Source of the DNA: Nitrosomonadales bacterium | GTDB lineage: Bacteria > Pseudomonadota > Gammaproteobacteria > Burkholderiales > SG8-41 | DNA length: 5,806 nt | Direction of reading: 5' to 3' | Assembly: GCA_009885185.1 (NCBI GenBank) | Contig: VFLF01000020.1 | Coordinates: forward strand, 1 to 5,806 | Part shown: positions 3,378 to 5,806 of the stretch, one piece after another | Layout of the letters: each line of letters begins with the position of its first letter | How positions within the stretch are numbered: the first letter of the stretch is position 1 | The notes under the pieces: generated by a model | The model's input: only the letters and a program-made list of their open reading frames with translations | What the model was told of the DNA's origin: nothing | Database searches by the model: none | Position numbers and translations under genes: made by a program

Positions 3378-5806
3378 TTATGAGGCTCGCAACTGCTCGT
3401 AAACATAGTTGAGTATCCCGCCGCTCTGATACCACGCGATCTCGCGGCGCGTATCCAGGCGGCTGCGCAGCGTAATGGTTTCTACCGTGCCATTGGCGCG
3501 GTGTATCGTGCAGGTGATCGCCGCGCGCGGCGCGATGTCGGGCGTGATGCCCGCGATATCGACGGTTTCGGCGCCGTCGAGTTTGAGTGATTTCCATGTC
3601 ACGCCCTCGGGCAATTCCAAAGGCGCGACACCCATGCCCACCAGATTCGAGCGGTGGATGCGCTCGAAACTTTCCGCGATGATGGCGCGCACGCCGAGCG
3701 CCGCCGGACCCTTGGCGGCCCAGTCGCGCGACGAGCCGCAGCCATATTCCTTGCCGGCGAACATCACCAGCGGAACTTTTTGCGTGGCGTACCGTTCGGC
3801 GGCATCGCAAAACGGCAGGACTTCGCCGCCGGGAAAATGCCGCGTGTAGCCGCCTTCCTTCGGCGCGCAGATGTGATTGCGGATGCGAATGTTGGCGAGT
3901 GCGCCGCGGATCAGCACCTCGTGATTCGAGCGGCGCAGCAGATACGTGCCCCAATCCTTGAACGGTATGCCCAGCGATTCAAGATACAGCGCCGCCGGCA
4001 CGCCCTTGGATATCGCGGACAGCGGCGCGATATGATCGGTGGTGATGCTGTCGCCCAACAGCGCCAGAATGCGCGCACCTTGAAAATCGCCGCGCGGATT
4101 TTTGGCGAGCCATGCCTCGGTGAAAAACGGCGGCTCCTTTAACATATTGCTCGCCGGATCCCAGCGGAAGGTCGCGCCCTCGGGCACCTTGATCGCCTTC
4201 CAGTGCGGCCCGCCTTCCTCGCAGTGGCCGTAACGCTGCAAAAATTGCTCGCGCTTGAGATGGCGCTCCACGACGCCGGCGATTTCCTCGTCCGAAGGCC
4301 ACACGTCCTTGAGATACACCGGCTGGCCGTCGCTGCCCGTGCCCAGCGCATCCTGTGTGATGTCCGTGAGGATGGTGCCCGCGATGGAGTACGCCACCAC
4401 CAGCGGCGGCGACACCAGATAGCCGCCCTTCACCTCCGGGTGAATGCGCCCCTCGAAATTGCGATTGCCCGACAGCACCGAGCACAGCGTCAAGTCTTTC
4501 TGCTCGATCTGTTCGCTGATCGGCGGCGGCAGCGAACCCGAACCGCCCGCGCAGGTCATGCAGCCATAACCGATCACCTGAAATCCCAGCGTATCGAGCG
4601 ACGCCTGCAAGCCGGATTCATTCAGATAATCGCTCACCACCGGCGAACCGGGCGAGAGCGAGGTCTTCACCCACGGCCTGGATGTCAGGCCTTTGCGCAC
4701 CGCGTTACGCGCGAGCAGCCCCGCCGCCACCAGCACGGAGGGGTTCGAGGTATTGGTGCAACTGGTGATCGCGCCGATCACCACGTCGCCGTCGCGCACT
4801 TCGCCCGCCGCGCGTGGCGCATTCGCGGGCGGCGGCTTGACCGCGGGAAACCCCTTGAGAAAACTCTCGCTGGCCTTCGACAGCGGATGGCGATCCTGCG
4901 GCAGGCGCGGGCCGGACACCGACGGTTCGATCGAACCCAGATCGAGTTCGAGCGAGTCACTGAACACCGCATCGCCGGGCGCGGCGCTCCACAAGCCCTG
5001 CGCTTTGGCGTACGCCTCGGCGAGCGCGATGTCTTCCGCCTTGCGTCCGCTCAACTCCAGATAGCGCAGAGTTTCGTCGTCGATGGGGAAAAACGCCATG
5101 GTCGCGCCGTACTCGCAGGCCATGTTGGACAGCGTGGCGCGCTCCTGCAGGCGCATGGTTTTCACCCCCGGCCCGTGAAACTCCACCCACTTGCCGATCA
5201 CGCCCTTCTGCCGCAGCCGCTGGGTGACCGTGAGCGCGAGATCGGTAGTCGTGACGCCGGGCTTCAACGCGCCGATGATGCGGCAGCCCACCACGTCGGG
5301 AATCACCATCGATATCGGTTGGCCCAGCATGGCGGAAGCCGCCTCGATGCCGCCCACGCCCCAGCCCATCACGCCCAGCGAATTAATCATCGGCGTGTGA
5401 CTGTCGCAGGCCACCAGCGAATCCGGGAATGCATGCAGCCGGCCGTTGATAGTGTCGCTCCACACCGGGCGCGACAGAAACTCCAGATTCACCTGATGAA
5501 TGATGCCCGCGCCCGGCGGAATCACGCGAAAATTCCTGAATTCCCGCTGCGCCCATTTCACCAGCTCGTAGCGCTCGCGGTTATCCTTGAATTCAAGATC
5601 GAGATTTTTCTCGAAGGCATCGGCGGTGCCAGCGAATTCCGCGATCACCGCGTGATCGATCACCAGATCGGTGTTGCGCAACGGATTCACCTTGCGCGGA
5701 TCAAAGCCCGCCCGCGCCATCGCATCGCGCATCGCCGCCACGTCCGCCAGCATCGGCACGCCCGACGAATCCGGCAGCACCACGCGCGTGGGGTTCAGCG
5801 ACACGC
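3378..5806 (-). CDS. acnA: Aconitate hydratase, AcnA/IRP1 family; N-terminus outside window
   Basis: Cytoplasmic [4Fe-4S] enzyme isomerising citrate to isocitrate through cis-aconitate. About 808 residues are visible; the frame stays open to the right edge, where the outermost complete codon is an internal GTG, and roughly 80-90 N-terminal residues are missing relative to the usual ~890. Positions in the visible part: PDSSGVPMLADVAAMRD (11-27), DLVIDHAV (46-53), CDSHTPMINSLGVMGWGVGG (133-152), SCTNTSNPS (348-356) with cluster ligand Cys349, GYGCMTCAGGSG (412-423) with ligands Cys415 and Cys418, SGNRNFEGRIHP (445-456), LGDSITTDHIAP (583-594) opening the swivel domain, and KEYGCGSSRDWAAKG (685-699) with the substrate-binding Ser-Arg. 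The GCMTC form is like animal IRP1, and NHEV and AESFERIHRSNL also favour AcnA over AcnB. The methylisocitrate dehydratase AcnD is a less likely alternative because no prp genes are seen. Small oddity: AGGSG where IGNSG is usual. Convergent with the Bug/TctC gene. No frameshift. Confidence 0.93.
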   Translation of the reverse strand, partial: VSLNPTRVVLPDSSGVPMLADVAAMRDAMARAGFDPRKVNPLRNTDLVIDHAVIAEFAGTADAFEKNLDLEFKDNRERYELVKWAQREFRNFRVIPPGAGIIHQVNLEFLSRPVWSDTINGRLHAFPDSLVACDSHTPMINSLGVMGWGVGGIEAASAMLGQPISMVIPDVVGCRIIGALKPGVTTTDLALTVTQRLRQKGVIGKWVEFHGPGVKTMRLQERATLSNMACEYGATMAFFPIDDETLRYLELSGRKAEDIALAEAYAKAQGLWSAAPGDAVFSDSLELDLGSIEPSVSGPRLPQDRHPLSKASESFLKGFPAVKPPPANAPRAAGEVRDGDVVIGAITSCTNTSNPSVLVAAGLLARNAVRKGLTSRPWVKTSLSPGSPVVSDYLNESGLQASLDTLGFQVIGYGCMTCAGGSGSLPPPISEQIEQKDLTLCSVLSGNRNFEGRIHPEVKGGYLVSPPLVVAYSIAGTILTDITQDALGTGSDGQPVYLKDVWPSDEEIAGVVERHLKREQFLQRYGHCEEGGPHWKAIKVPEGATFRWDPASNMLKEPPFFTEAWLAKNPRGDFQGARILALLGDSITTDHIAPLSAISKGVPAALYLESLGIPFKDWGTYLLRRSNHEVLIRGALANIRIRNHICAPKEGGYTRHFPGGEVLPFCDAAERYATQKVPLVMFAGKEYGCGSSRDWAAKGPAALGVRAIIAESFERIHRSNLVGMGVAPLELPEGVTWKSLKLDGAETVDIAGITPDIAPRAAITCTIHRANGTVETITLRSRLDTRREIAWYQSGGILNYVYEQLRAS

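Noticed and set aside
3370..3954. A 194-codon minus-strand frame overlapping the aconitase end
   Set aside because: It lies in another frame within the coding sequence of a conserved aconitase and has no domain of its own.
5802..5804. GTG near the right edge as the aconitase start
   Set aside because: The frame remains open to the edge and the family requires about 80-90 more N-terminal residues, so this is an internal valine codon.

Overview
The window looks like a chromosomal piece of a betaproteobacterium, most probably of the Burkholderiales or a relative. The grounds are a moderately GC-rich coding sequence, an ordinary proteobacterial sucCD pair, and a tripartite-tricarboxylate-transporter (Bug/TctC) binding protein, a family greatly expanded in that order. 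The taxonomic call is inference from protein style only.

Layout, left to right. (1) 1-1673, minus strand: the start of sucD (cut by the left edge) and all of sucC, two bases apart and clearly one operon, encoding succinyl-CoA synthetase. (2) 1674-2363: a gene-poor, partly AT-rich intergenic region of about 690 bases. It holds a possible extended -10 promoter for sucCD, a perfect 13-bp inverted repeat, several smaller inverted and direct repeats, and what reads as a complete small-RNA gene on the minus strand (about 2138 to 2054). (3) 2364-3332, plus strand: a periplasmic Bug/TctC-type solute-binding protein with a signal peptide. (4) 3378-5806, minus strand: most of an AcnA/IRP1-type aconitate hydratase whose N-terminus lies beyond the right edge; it is convergent with the binding protein.

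The genes share a theme. Aconitase and succinyl-CoA synthetase are TCA-cycle enzymes, and Bug/TctC proteins often bind citrate, other tricarboxylates or related carboxylates. Whether this binding protein supplies a TCA intermediate is inference, since no transporter membrane subunits are visible.

The most interesting element is the small-RNA candidate. It has a -35/-10 pair with 17-base spacing (TTGAAA, CATACT), a 5' hairpin, a second hairpin showing CCUCCUCC in its loop, and a strong intrinsic terminator (7-bp stem, run of seven U). CCUCC, the complement of the ribosome-binding site, occurs in three places: a linker, a loop and the terminator loop. This design is known from small RNAs that block translation by pairing with Shine-Dalgarno sequences, including the Neisseria NmsR/RcoF sRNAs that repress TCA-cycle genes. 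The architecture is seen directly; function and targets are inferred.
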